Shown: one piece after another, positions 32,340 through 39,265 of the stretch
Layout of the letters: each line of letters begins with the position of its first letter
Numbering within the stretch: position 1 is the stretch's first letter
Assembly (NCBI RefSeq): GCF_006715225.1
Contig: NZ_VFMU01000001.1
Location: forward strand, 744,001 to 808,000
Origin: Arthrobacter sp. SLBN-112
GTDB taxonomy: Bacteria > Actinomycetota > Actinomycetes > Actinomycetales > Micrococcaceae
DNA: 64,000 nt
Reading direction: 5' to 3'
Translations under genes and position numbers: made by a program
The notes under the pieces: model-generated
What the model was told of the DNA's origin: nothing
The model's input: only the letters and a program-made list of their open reading frames with translations
Database searches by the model: none

Positions 32340-34082
32340 GTGAATAAATTGGTGGCGCCCTCTTTTGTTGGCGTGCTCTGCGCGTGGGCACTGGTCTCCT
32401 CATCAGTTGCGGGGCCTCCCGCGCCGTTGCAGGTGGGGCAGGCAGGGGCAGCGGGCATCTCGCTGGCGGCTCCCGTCGTGCACGACGCCGGGACGTCCGC
32501 CAGGGTGAACGGCACCGCCGGGAGCCTCACCCCCGCCGTGGACCCGGACATCCGGGTCGCTTCACCCCTGCCGAATGTCATCGCCGTGCCGACTGCAATA
32601 TCCTCGCCAACTGCAACCGCACCCATGGCAGCTTCACCGTCCACGGCTGACGCTGCGGCCTCGACGGAAACGGCACCATCACCGGCGCCCTCCGTCGCTT
32701 CGGCGGAGCCGGCCCCGCAAACAGTTTCGATCCCGCCGCTGTGGGCGCCGGAACAGGAACTGGCTTCGCCTCCCGCCACTCCGCTGGCCGCCCCGGAGTC
32801 CGCCACCGCGCTGCCCTCCGCGGAGGCACTGGTCCCGGATTCCAACGCAGCGGCCATCCTCACAGTGTTCACCAGGATCAATGAGTACCGGGTGGCCAAC
32901 GGCCTGAACAAGGTCAAGTACCACCCCACGGTGGCCGGCCTGTCGCAGGAATGGTCGGACAACATCGCCAGCCGCGAGGTAATCGAGCACCGGGCAAGCT
33001 TCTGGACCGATCCCCGCGCCCTCAGCCCCAATAACGGCGCCGGCGAGGTCATCGCCATCCGTACCGACCGTGACGCCGCCCAGTTGGTGGAATGGTGGAA
33101 GGGATCGCCGGGCCACAACGCCATGCTCCTGGACCCGCGTTTCAACGTGATGGGCGCCGGAATCTCCTACACCAACTCCACCTACCAGATCTGGGGTGTA
33201 GTGAACTTCTTCGGCTACACCTCGCTGCCGGCGGGCACTCTCGATTCCCCGGGCGGCGCAGGATCCAGCGGCGCTTTCCCGGCACCGCCGGCAAGCCTGT
33301 GCGATGCCCCGGTCAAGCACATGCCGCCCACCCTCAACCTCGCCGGTGCGGCCATCACGAGCCCGGCAGACCTCGTGTCGGTTGACTCCGCCGGGCAGCT
33401 CCTGGACAGGGCATCCACCGGGCCCCGCACCTATGCCACGGCCAAGGTGATCGGATCAGGCTTCAGCGGAGCCAAGGAAGTCTTCGTCACGGACTGGGAC
33501 CGTGACGGCGCATACGACCTCCTGACCCAGTGGACCGGCGGCGACCTCACATTGCACCGCGGCAGCTCCGGCGGGGGGTTCCAGGCCGCCATCACTCTCG
33601 GCAGAGGCGGATGGAACACGCTGACCCTGGCAGTTGGCGGCTGGTGCGCCAACAACCGGATGCCCCAGATCCTGGCCCTGGATGGCGCCGGGAACCTGTT
33701 CCTCTACGCCAACAAGGGCACCGGTGACCTAGCGGAGCGTGCCACCGTTGCCACCGGCGTTTACGCTTCCCGCCTCGCCATGGTGGACTACGACGCCGAC
33801 GGCTTCCAGGACCTGCTGGGACTGAAGGGCGACGGAAGCGTGCAGCTCTACCGCGGCTGGGGCACCACCGCCCTCCGTGCTGAGGCGCGGCCTACCGTGG
33901 CCACCGGCTGGACGGACGTCACGGGAATCAAGGCGCTGCGCAATGTCACGGGGCTGAACTCCACGGGCGTAGCGCTCCGCCGGGCCAACGACACCGTGCA
34001 GTACTGGGACCTGAGCGGCGGAAGCCTGGCCTCGGCGTCGACCATTGCCGGGCCCTGGACCGGGCAGCGGCTGGCGCAGTAA
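32340..34082 (+). CDS. Secreted CAP-domain protein with FG-GAP/VCBS-like repeats
   Basis: The 580-residue protein has an N-terminal signal segment (KLVAPSFVGVLCAWALVSSSVA), a Pro/Ala/Thr-rich linker to about residue 175, then a CAP/SCP domain (FTRINEYRVANGLNKVKYHPTVAGLSQEWSDNIASREVIEHR, HNAMLLDPRFNVMGAGI), and a C-terminal beta-propeller-like part with calcium-type DWDRDGAYDLL and DYDADGFQDLLGL repeats. No LPxTG or membrane anchor is seen, so it is likely released or wall-associated by the repeats. GTG 32340 is favoured by GGGGA five bases upstream; ATG 32334 is an alternative two codons earlier. Role unknown. Confidence 0.82.
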   Translation: MNKLVAPSFVGVLCAWALVSSSVAGPPAPLQVGQAGAAGISLAAPVVHDAGTSARVNGTAGSLTPAVDPDIRVASPLPNVIAVPTAISSPTATAPMAASPSTADAAASTETAPSPAPSVASAEPAPQTVSIPPLWAPEQELASPPATPLAAPESATALPSAEALVPDSNAAAILTVFTRINEYRVANGLNKVKYHPTVAGLSQEWSDNIASREVIEHRASFWTDPRALSPNNGAGEVIAIRTDRDAAQLVEWWKGSPGHNAMLLDPRFNVMGAGISYTNSTYQIWGVVNFFGYTSLPAGTLDSPGGAGSSGAFPAPPASLCDAPVKHMPPTLNLAGAAITSPADLVSVDSAGQLLDRASTGPRTYATAKVIGSGFSGAKEVFVTDWDRDGAYDLLTQWTGGDLTLHRGSSGGGFQAAITLGRGGWNTLTLAVGGWCANNRMPQILALDGAGNLFLYANKGTGDLAERATVATGVYASRLAMVDYDADGFQDLLGLKGDGSVQLYRGWGTTALRAEARPTVATGWTDVTGIKALRNVTGLNSTGVALRRANDTVQYWDLSGGSLASASTIAGPWTGQRLAQ

Positions 34083-34103
34083 GCCCCGAACGCCGGCAGT
34101 GGC

Positions 34104-34565
34104 TCAGATGACCGGTTGAAGTTCCAGCACGTGCTTCAGCCGGTCCAGTTGGGCCACATCCGCGCTGACGCGGCGCTGCAGCATTCCGTTGAGGAACCCA
34201 AACCGGCTGAGGAAACCGAAGCGGCCCTCACGTTTGGCCTCAATGGCGAACCTGACCCGGGTCCCCGCGTCCTCGGTGCTCAGGTAGTAACCGCCCCACC
34301 GGGTGGCAGGCCCGGAAACAACGTGGAACTGGATTTCTGCACCGGGCCGAACATTGGTGATTTCCAGGTCCGCGGGGATGCTCAAGCCAGAGCGCCCCGC
34401 CACCATTTTGCGGTAGACGGCACCGGCGGCTTCGGCCGGCCCCTGCAGGAGCTTTACGCTGCGGACATCGTTCCGCCAGGCGGGGAGATTGGTGGCATCA
34501 AGGAGGTACTGGTAGACGGCCATGGCGTCGCGCTCTATGAGGACCTCGTATTCTGCGATTGCCAT
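34104..34565 (-). CDS. SRPBCC (START-like) superfamily protein
   Basis: The 153-residue protein has the START/SRPBCC helix-grip pattern: MAIAEYEVLIERDAMAVYQYLLDATNLPAWRNDVRSVKLLQGPAEAAGAVYRKMV, with ligand-binding beta strands and a long C-terminal helix (FGFLNGMLQRRVSADVAQLDRLKHVLEL). Members bind lipids, polyketides or other hydrophobic ligands. ATG 34565 is chosen because AGGA lies ahead of it and the domain begins there. The leader upstream contains a thi-box-like stretch, considered separately. Function not predictable. Confidence 0.75.
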   Translation of the reverse strand: MAIAEYEVLIERDAMAVYQYLLDATNLPAWRNDVRSVKLLQGPAEAAGAVYRKMVAGRSGLSIPADLEITNVRPGAEIQFHVVSGPATRWGGYYLSTEDAGTRVRFAIEAKREGRFGFLSRFGFLNGMLQRRVSADVAQLDRLKHVLELQPVI

Positions 34566-34805
34566 GTAGATATTTCCTGTGGTTGACGTCGGCTGCCGCA
34601 ATAGCTGCCTCCCCCAATGCGGCCGCTACCCGGATCAGGTTAGCCAGCGCTCAACGCCCAAACCTAGCCGGCAGCGCCGGCGTTATTGAAGAGTTACTGG
34701 ATGACGTCATGCGTGCCGGGACACGGAACCCGCCGCCTGCCGCGTTGGCGGGGAGCCGGGAGATCTGCGCTAAGCTAAGTTCTGCCCCGCGCGAGTGGCG
34801 GCACT

Positions 34806-34876
34806 GCGGCTGTAGCTCAATGGTAGAGCGCTAGCTTCCCAAGCTTGATACGCGGGTTCGATTCCCGTCAGCCGCT
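34806..34876 (+). tRNA. tRNA-Gly (anticodon CCC)
   Basis: The 71-nt gene folds as a cloverleaf: acceptor GCGGCTG (34806-34812) with CAGCCGC (34869-34875) and discriminator T, D-arm GCTCAATGGTAGAGC, anticodon loop TTCCCAA giving CCC for codon GGG, and T-arm GCGGGTTCGATTCCCGT. The anticodon stem has one T-T mismatch. CCA is not encoded. A TAAGCT box lies about 30 bases upstream. Confidence 0.95.
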
Positions 34877-34943
34877 CTGATCCCCAGCTTCCCGTAAGGG
34901 GCAGCCTCCCCCTGATCCCATTAGGTGCACGGGTGTAGTGTCG

Positions 34944-34977
34944 GTAGCCAGGAACCTTTTCGGTTCCGCTACAGGAG
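34944..34977 (+). promoter_or_regulatory. 5' hairpin that abuts the ribosome site of the Lys-rich mini-gene
   Basis: GTAGC (34944-34948) and GGAACC (34951-34956) pair with GGTTCC (34962-34967) and GCTAC (34968-34972), a stem of 11 pairs with a CA bulge and a TTTTC loop. The Shine-Dalgarno AGGAG (34973-34977) follows directly, so stem opening could affect translation of the two coupled genes. Confidence 0.55.
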
Positions 34978-34982
34978 CAATC

Positions 34983-35123
34983 ATGGCTGATAAGTCCCCG
35001 CGTCAAACGGCATCAAAAAAGTCCGGCAAGTCCATCAAGGAAAAGCGCGCAGACAAGAAGGCCGCCGCGGCGCCGGCCAGCTCCCTGGACACCACGTCCA
35101 CCAAGGCCGCTAAAAAGAAGTGA
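34983..35123 (+). CDS. Lysine-rich 46-residue protein, coupled to the next enzyme
   Basis: ATG 34983 has AGGAG five bases upstream. The product is strongly basic, with about a quarter lysine (MADKSPRQTASKKSGKSIKE, then a run of Lys/Ala/Ser to KAAKKK) and no hydrophobic core, so it is probably disordered and may bind nucleic acid or another polyanion. The TGA overlaps GTG 35120 of the carboxyethylornithine-synthase-like gene (GTGA), so the two are co-translated. No family is recognised beyond its resemblance to short basic actinobacterial proteins. Confidence 0.7.
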   Translation: MADKSPRQTASKKSGKSIKEKRADKKAAAAPASSLDTTSTKAAKKK

Positions 35124-36289
35124 GTGGCCAACAGACCCAGCTGAGCCTGGGCGTCCTGGCCTCCACGCGGAAACCGGACGAGCGCCGTGTTCCCATCCAC
35201 CCCCTGCACTTCGAGCGGATCGAACCCGGACTGCGGCAGCGCATCATCCTGGAGCAGGGCTACGGCGAGCGCTTCGGCGTCCCGGACAGCCACCTCGCAC
35301 CTTTGGTGGGACGAATGGCGGCCAGGGCAGAGCTGTTGGCCGCGGCCGACGTCGTGCTCCTGCCCAAACCCCAGCCGGAAGACCTCGCCGACATGCGCGA
35401 CGGGCAGGTCCTCTGGGGTTGGCCGCACTGCGTCCAGGACCGCGCCATCACCCAACTCGCCATCGACAAGAAGCTCACCCTCATCGCATTCGAGGCCATG
35501 AACCACTGGGCCAGCGACGGCGGGTTCGGCCTGCACGTGTTCCACAAGAACAACGAGCTCGCCGGATACTGCTCGGTCCTGCATGCGCTGGCATTGACGG
35601 GCTCCACGGGAGACTACGGACGCCGGCTGAGCGCCGTCGTGATCGGCTTCGGCGCCACGGCCCGGGGTGCAGTGACGGCGCTGAATGCGCACGGCATCCA
35701 CGACGTCCAGGTGCTCACCAACCGCGGTGTGGCCGCGGTGGGCGCACCGATCCATTCGGTGAACATCGTGCAGTTTGACCACGACGCCGAGGCCCCCTTC
35801 CTGAGCCAGGTCATCACGGAGCGTGGCCGGGTTCCGCTGGCGCCGTTCCTGGCCGAAAGCGACATCGTGGTCAACTGCACGCTGCAGGACCCGAACAATC
35901 CCCTGACCTACCTGCGGACAGAGGACCTGGCGGGGTTCCGTCCGGGCAGCCTCATCATTGACGTCTCCTGCGACGAAGGCATGGGATTCAGCTGGGCGCG
36001 GTCCACCACGTTTGCCGATCCCATGTTCACGGTGGGTGAGCACATCAACTACTACGCTGTGGACCACAGCCCCTCCTACCTCTGGAACTCCTCCAGCTGG
36101 GAGATCAGCCAGGCACTGCAGCCGTTCCTCGAAACCGTGATGGCCGGCCCGGCCGCTTGGGAAGGCAACGACACCATTGCGCGGGCCATCGAGATCCGTG
36201 ACGGTGTCATCCGCAATGAGGCCGTGCTCCAGTTCCAGGAGCGGGGCGCGGAGTATCCGCACCGGCCACTGCACCTGGCAACCCTCTAG
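35120..36289 (+). CDS. N5-(carboxyethyl)ornithine synthase-like dehydrogenase
   Basis: The 389-residue enzyme belongs to the alanine dehydrogenase/PNT fold. It starts QLSLGVLASTRKPDERRVPIHPLHFERI with the family's GV..E(R)R(V)P..P substrate-binding pattern, and has a Rossmann NAD(P)-binding stretch (SAVVIGFGATARGAVTALNAHG), plus YSVLHAL-like and SYLWNSSSWEIS segments seen in carboxyethylornithine synthase (CEO) of lactococci. CEO makes an opine-like product from pyruvate and ornithine or lysine. Alanine or saccharopine dehydrogenase are alternatives; CEO-like is the nearest family. GTG start overlaps the Lys-rich ORF by four bases. Confidence 0.75.
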   Translation: MSGQQTQLSLGVLASTRKPDERRVPIHPLHFERIEPGLRQRIILEQGYGERFGVPDSHLAPLVGRMAARAELLAAADVVLLPKPQPEDLADMRDGQVLWGWPHCVQDRAITQLAIDKKLTLIAFEAMNHWASDGGFGLHVFHKNNELAGYCSVLHALALTGSTGDYGRRLSAVVIGFGATARGAVTALNAHGIHDVQVLTNRGVAAVGAPIHSVNIVQFDHDAEAPFLSQVITERGRVPLAPFLAESDIVVNCTLQDPNNPLTYLRTEDLAGFRPGSLIIDVSCDEGMGFSWARSTTFADPMFTVGEHINYYAVDHSPSYLWNSSSWEISQALQPFLETVMAGPAAWEGNDTIARAIEIRDGVIRNEAVLQFQERGAEYPHRPLHLATL

Positions 36290-36317
36290 GCGCCTGCGCG
36301 GCTAGGCTCCTGCGCGG
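36286..36317. repeat. 16-bp tandem duplication between two convergent stop codons
   Basis: CTAGGCGCCTGCGCGG (36286-36301) and CTAGGCTCCTGCGCGG (36302-36317) differ at one base. The first CTAG holds the plus-strand stop of the 35120 gene; the second CTAG is the minus-strand stop of the 36302 gene. The duplication therefore covers a 3' end including its stop. Confidence 0.85.
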
Positions 36318-37678
36318 CTGACGATCCTCACCGGGCGGCGGCCCTTCAGATCCATCCGAAGCTTCAGTCCGCCCTTCCGCGCCAGGATGACGCCCATCGT
36401 CATGGCCGCGAGTGCGGGGACGCCGCCGGAGACCAGCAGGGCAACATGGGGATCGGCATGTTCGGCGATCCAGCCCAGCATGGGGCCGCCCAGTGCCTGG
36501 CCGCCGATCAGCACCATGATGTACAGGCTCATCACCCGCCCGCGGATGCCCATGTTGGAACTGACCTGCACCAGCTGATTGGAGCCGGTGAGGAACATCA
36601 GGCACCAGAAGCCGGACAGCACCATGACGGCCCCAAACCACGGCATGGAGGGGGCAAGGGCGGCGAGGCAGAGCATCAGGCCGTACATTCCGGCGCAGAA
36701 CACTACGGAACGCAGACGGAGCTGCCGACGCCGGGTGGATGCCACGGCGCCGGCCAGGGCACCGAGTGCCACCAGGGCGTTGAGGAGGCCGTACCCGCCG
36801 GCCCCCACCTGGAAGACATGGTCCGCGAAGGCGGCGAGCACCACGGGCAGGCTCATGGCGAAGACTGAGATGAAGCCGGCCATCAGCCACGGCCAATAGA
36901 TGGTGGGCTTGCCCAGCGCGTAGCGCAGTCCCTCGCGGAGCATGCCCTTGCTTTTGGGTGCGGGGGCACTGACGTACAGCTGGTCCTTCCGCAGGATCAG
37001 GAGCATGGCAACAGTGGAGCAGCAGGCCACGGCGTTGGCGGCGAAGGCCCAGCCGGCCCCCACCGCTGTGAGGAGCAGCCCCGCAAGCGCAGGGCCGATC
37101 AGGCCGCCCAGTTGGAAGGTGGTGGAGTTGACGCTGATGGCGTTCCGCAGGTACTGGGGGCCAACGAGCTCGTTGACGAATACCTGGCGGGCCGGCTGGT
37201 CAAGGACGGTCACCAGACCCAGGACCAGGGCGATGGCGTAGACATGCCACACCATGATGGCGCCGGTGAGGGCCAGGGTGGCCAGTGTTGCGGCCAGAAT
37301 GGCGGCCATGCCCTGGCAAAGGATGAGGATCTTCCGCTTGGCGAACCGGTCGGCGATCATGCCGCCCCATGGCCCCAGCAGCAGGGAGGGCAGGAACTGC
37401 AGCGCCACGGTGATGCCCACGGCGGTCACGGATCCCGAGAGCTGCAATACCAGCCAGTCCTGGGCGATCCGCTGCATCCAGATGGCGATGACCGCAATGA
37501 AATGGCCCGCGGCGAAGATCCGGAAGTTGGGCACCTTCAGCGAGATGAAGGTGTGCTTCCAGGGGAGCCGTTCCGTGACGACGGGAAGTGGCTGGGTCTG
37601 GCTGTCCGGCGGCGCTGAGCCCGCCGCGTCGATCACTGGCTGGGAGACGGAGGCCGACGAAGGCGGTGGGGGTGCCAC
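36302..37678 (-). CDS. MFS transporter (MFS_3/enterobactin-exporter-like)
   Basis: The 458-residue exporter has about 12 helices with a polar N-terminal tail of about 40 residues. ISLKVPNFRIFAAGHFIAVIAIWMQRIAQDWLVLQL and GPWGGMIADRFAKRKILILCQ (motif A) match the MFS_3 group, and DQPARQVFVNELVGPQYLRNAISVNSTTFQLGGLIGPALAG is also typical. GTG 37678 is supported by GAGGA seven bases upstream. It is divergent from the LysR gene at 37820, and a palindrome lies between them, so that regulator probably controls it. Substrate unknown. Confidence 0.88.
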   Translation of the reverse strand: MAPPPPSSASVSQPVIDAAGSAPPDSQTQPLPVVTERLPWKHTFISLKVPNFRIFAAGHFIAVIAIWMQRIAQDWLVLQLSGSVTAVGITVALQFLPSLLLGPWGGMIADRFAKRKILILCQGMAAILAATLATLALTGAIMVWHVYAIALVLGLVTVLDQPARQVFVNELVGPQYLRNAISVNSTTFQLGGLIGPALAGLLLTAVGAGWAFAANAVACCSTVAMLLILRKDQLYVSAPAPKSKGMLREGLRYALGKPTIYWPWLMAGFISVFAMSLPVVLAAFADHVFQVGAGGYGLLNALVALGALAGAVASTRRRQLRLRSVVFCAGMYGLMLCLAALAPSMPWFGAVMVLSGFWCLMFLTGSNQLVQVSSNMGIRGRVMSLYIMVLIGGQALGGPMLGWIAEHADPHVALLVSGGVPALAAMTMGVILARKGGLKLRMDLKGRRPVRIVSRAGA

Positions 37679-37770
37679 AGGGGTGTCCTCAAAATTGCGG
37701 GCGGTCTGGGATGTCCTTAACGCTAGGCTGGCGGAGCAGATTATGGAGGCGTATGGTCCCTATAACTCGT

Positions 37771-37785
37771 ATTGCGAAACGCAAT
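37771..37785. promoter_or_regulatory. Perfect palindrome between MFS and LysR genes
   Basis: ATTGCG-AAA-CGCAAT is a 15-bp inverted repeat about 35 bases before the LysR start codon. A TATAAC box lies just upstream at 37761-37766. LysR-type regulators commonly bind such dyads in divergent promoters. Confidence 0.6.
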
Positions 37786-37819
37786 GAACCATCAAGAGCA
37801 GAAGGCCGGGGAGCCCACT

Positions 37820-38674
37820 ATGTTCGAGCCAGCCCAGCTGCGTTCCTTCCTCGCGGTGGCGGACACGCTCAGCTTCACCAAGGCCGCCGAGCGGCTGGGG
37901 CTGGCGCAGCCCACCATCAGCCAGCACATCCGCAAGCTCGAAGCCGCCGCCAAGCGCAGCCTGATTACCCGGGACACCCGCGACGTCCGGCTTACCGATA
38001 ATGGCGATGCCATGGCAGGCTTTGCCCGGACCATCCTGTCCGCGCACGACGCCGCCGCCCGCTACTTCTCCGGCTCAGCAATGCGGGGACGCCTGCGGTT
38101 CGGCACCGCGGACGACCTCGCCATCACCGGGCTCCCCCGGATCCTGCGTGAATTCCGGCAGATCTACCCCCAGATCAACCTGGAACTGACGGTGGGTCAA
38201 AGCGACCAGCTGTACCGCAAGCTCAACGCCGGCCAGCTTGACCTGGTGTTCGTGAAATGGGTGGCCGGGGCAAAGGACGGCACCGTGGTCCAGCATGATT
38301 CGTTCTCCTGGGTGGGGCTGGAACAGACAGTGCTGGAGCCCGGGGCGCCCGTGCCGCTGATTGCCTACCCGGCCCCCAGCCTCAGCCGGAAGCTGGCCAT
38401 CGATGCGCTGGAAGCCAACGGCAGGACCTGGCGGATCACCTGCACCACCCGCCAGATCAGCGGCGTGCTCGCGGCGGTTCGCGCCGGAATCGGCGTGGCC
38501 GTCATGCCCACGTCGCTGGTGCCCGAGGACCTGAAGATCATCACCCGGCGCTTCGACCTTCCCGCCGTGGGGGACGTGGATTTCACGCTGATCCGTAACC
38601 CGCTGGCGAACGCCGAAGTGATCGACGCCCTCACCCAATCGATCGTGGGCCGGACCATTAACCGCCAAACTTAA
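37820..38674 (+). CDS. LysR-family transcriptional regulator
   Basis: The 284-residue protein has an N-terminal winged HTH (MFEPAQLRSFLAVADTLSFTKAAERLGLAQPTISQHIRKLEAAAKRSL) and a LysR periplasmic-binding-like effector domain (MRGRLRFGTADDLAITGLPRILREFRQIYPQINLELTVGQ). ATG 37820 is chosen because GGGGAG lies about six bases upstream and the HTH starts immediately; the longer TTG frame adds 16 residues. It probably regulates the divergent MFS exporter through the ATTGCG/CGCAAT dyad. Effector unknown. Confidence 0.88.
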   Translation: MFEPAQLRSFLAVADTLSFTKAAERLGLAQPTISQHIRKLEAAAKRSLITRDTRDVRLTDNGDAMAGFARTILSAHDAAARYFSGSAMRGRLRFGTADDLAITGLPRILREFRQIYPQINLELTVGQSDQLYRKLNAGQLDLVFVKWVAGAKDGTVVQHDSFSWVGLEQTVLEPGAPVPLIAYPAPSLSRKLAIDALEANGRTWRITCTTRQISGVLAAVRAGIGVAVMPTSLVPEDLKIITRRFDLPAVGDVDFTLIRNPLANAEVIDALTQSIVGRTINRQT

Positions 38675-38841
38675 CCCCTCACCGTCGCAATTTCCAGCAT
38701 TTAGGGGAGTTAGGGGTCCGTGTCCATTGATAGGGGAAGTGGCATCCCCTATGCTGATCTCCAAGGTCAAGCAGCAGGCCAGTTCACCCAAAACAAGTGC
38801 GCATCCGCATGCCGGAACGCCGCCCTTGGGACAGGCAGCCA

Positions 38842-39156
38842 ATGACGACAGCCAGGAACACCCATCTTAGTTCTGCACACGCGCGCCCGTACTCCGCAGC
38901 ACGGCCGTCCACCCGCCAGAACACCCTCGGAACCGGACACGCCTCCGTAGACTCCGGATACGTGGGAAAACCCACCTGCGACAAATGCCGTACCGACGAA
39001 TTCGTCTACCTTGAGTCGTACATTCCGCCCACGTACCGCCGTGACGGAACAGTGGCCACACTGGGCGAAGTGGCCTACACCTGCACCCGCTGTGAGGAAT
39101 TCTCAGCCCACAACGTCCCCGTTACCTGGACACCGCCGGGCTGGTATCTGGGCTAG
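38842..39156 (+). CDS. Small protein with two CxxC motifs (zinc-ribbon-like)
   Basis: The 104-residue product has a Ser/Arg/His-rich N-terminal half (about 55 residues, probably disordered) and a C-terminal half with CDKCRTDEFVYLESYIPPTYRRDG and CTRCEEFSAHNVP, that is C-x2-C and C-x2-C about 35 residues apart, consistent with a structural zinc site. It ends VTWTPPGWYLG. No family name is recalled. No strong ribosome site is seen before ATG 38842; GTG and ATG codons further upstream are in frame. A strong terminator follows. Confidence 0.65.
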   Translation: MTTARNTHLSSAHARPYSAARPSTRQNTLGTGHASVDSGYVGKPTCDKCRTDEFVYLESYIPPTYRRDGTVATLGEVAYTCTRCEEFSAHNVPVTWTPPGWYLG

Positions 39157-39184
39157 ACCTCCTGGTCTCCGGGCTAAAGCGATA

Positions 39185-39224
39185 AGGCCGGGCAACCACC
39201 ATCAGGTGGCTGCCCGGCCTTTTT
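39185..39224 (+). terminator. Strong rho-independent terminator
   Basis: AGGCCGGGCAACCACC (39185-39200) pairs with GGTGGCTGCCCGGCCT (39205-39220), 15 pairs with one internal mismatch and an ATCA loop, followed by TTTTT. It ends the 38842 gene and separates it from the convergent putA. Confidence 0.92.
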
Positions 39225-39265
39225 AGCGCGGGGGTCTTAGCCCGGACGCCTCACTCCCGCACCGA

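Noticed and set aside
34600..34690. TPP riboswitch before the SRPBCC gene
   Set aside because: Only the 3' half resembles the aptamer and the ACCC and CTGAGA blocks do not fit, so it is not called as a feature.
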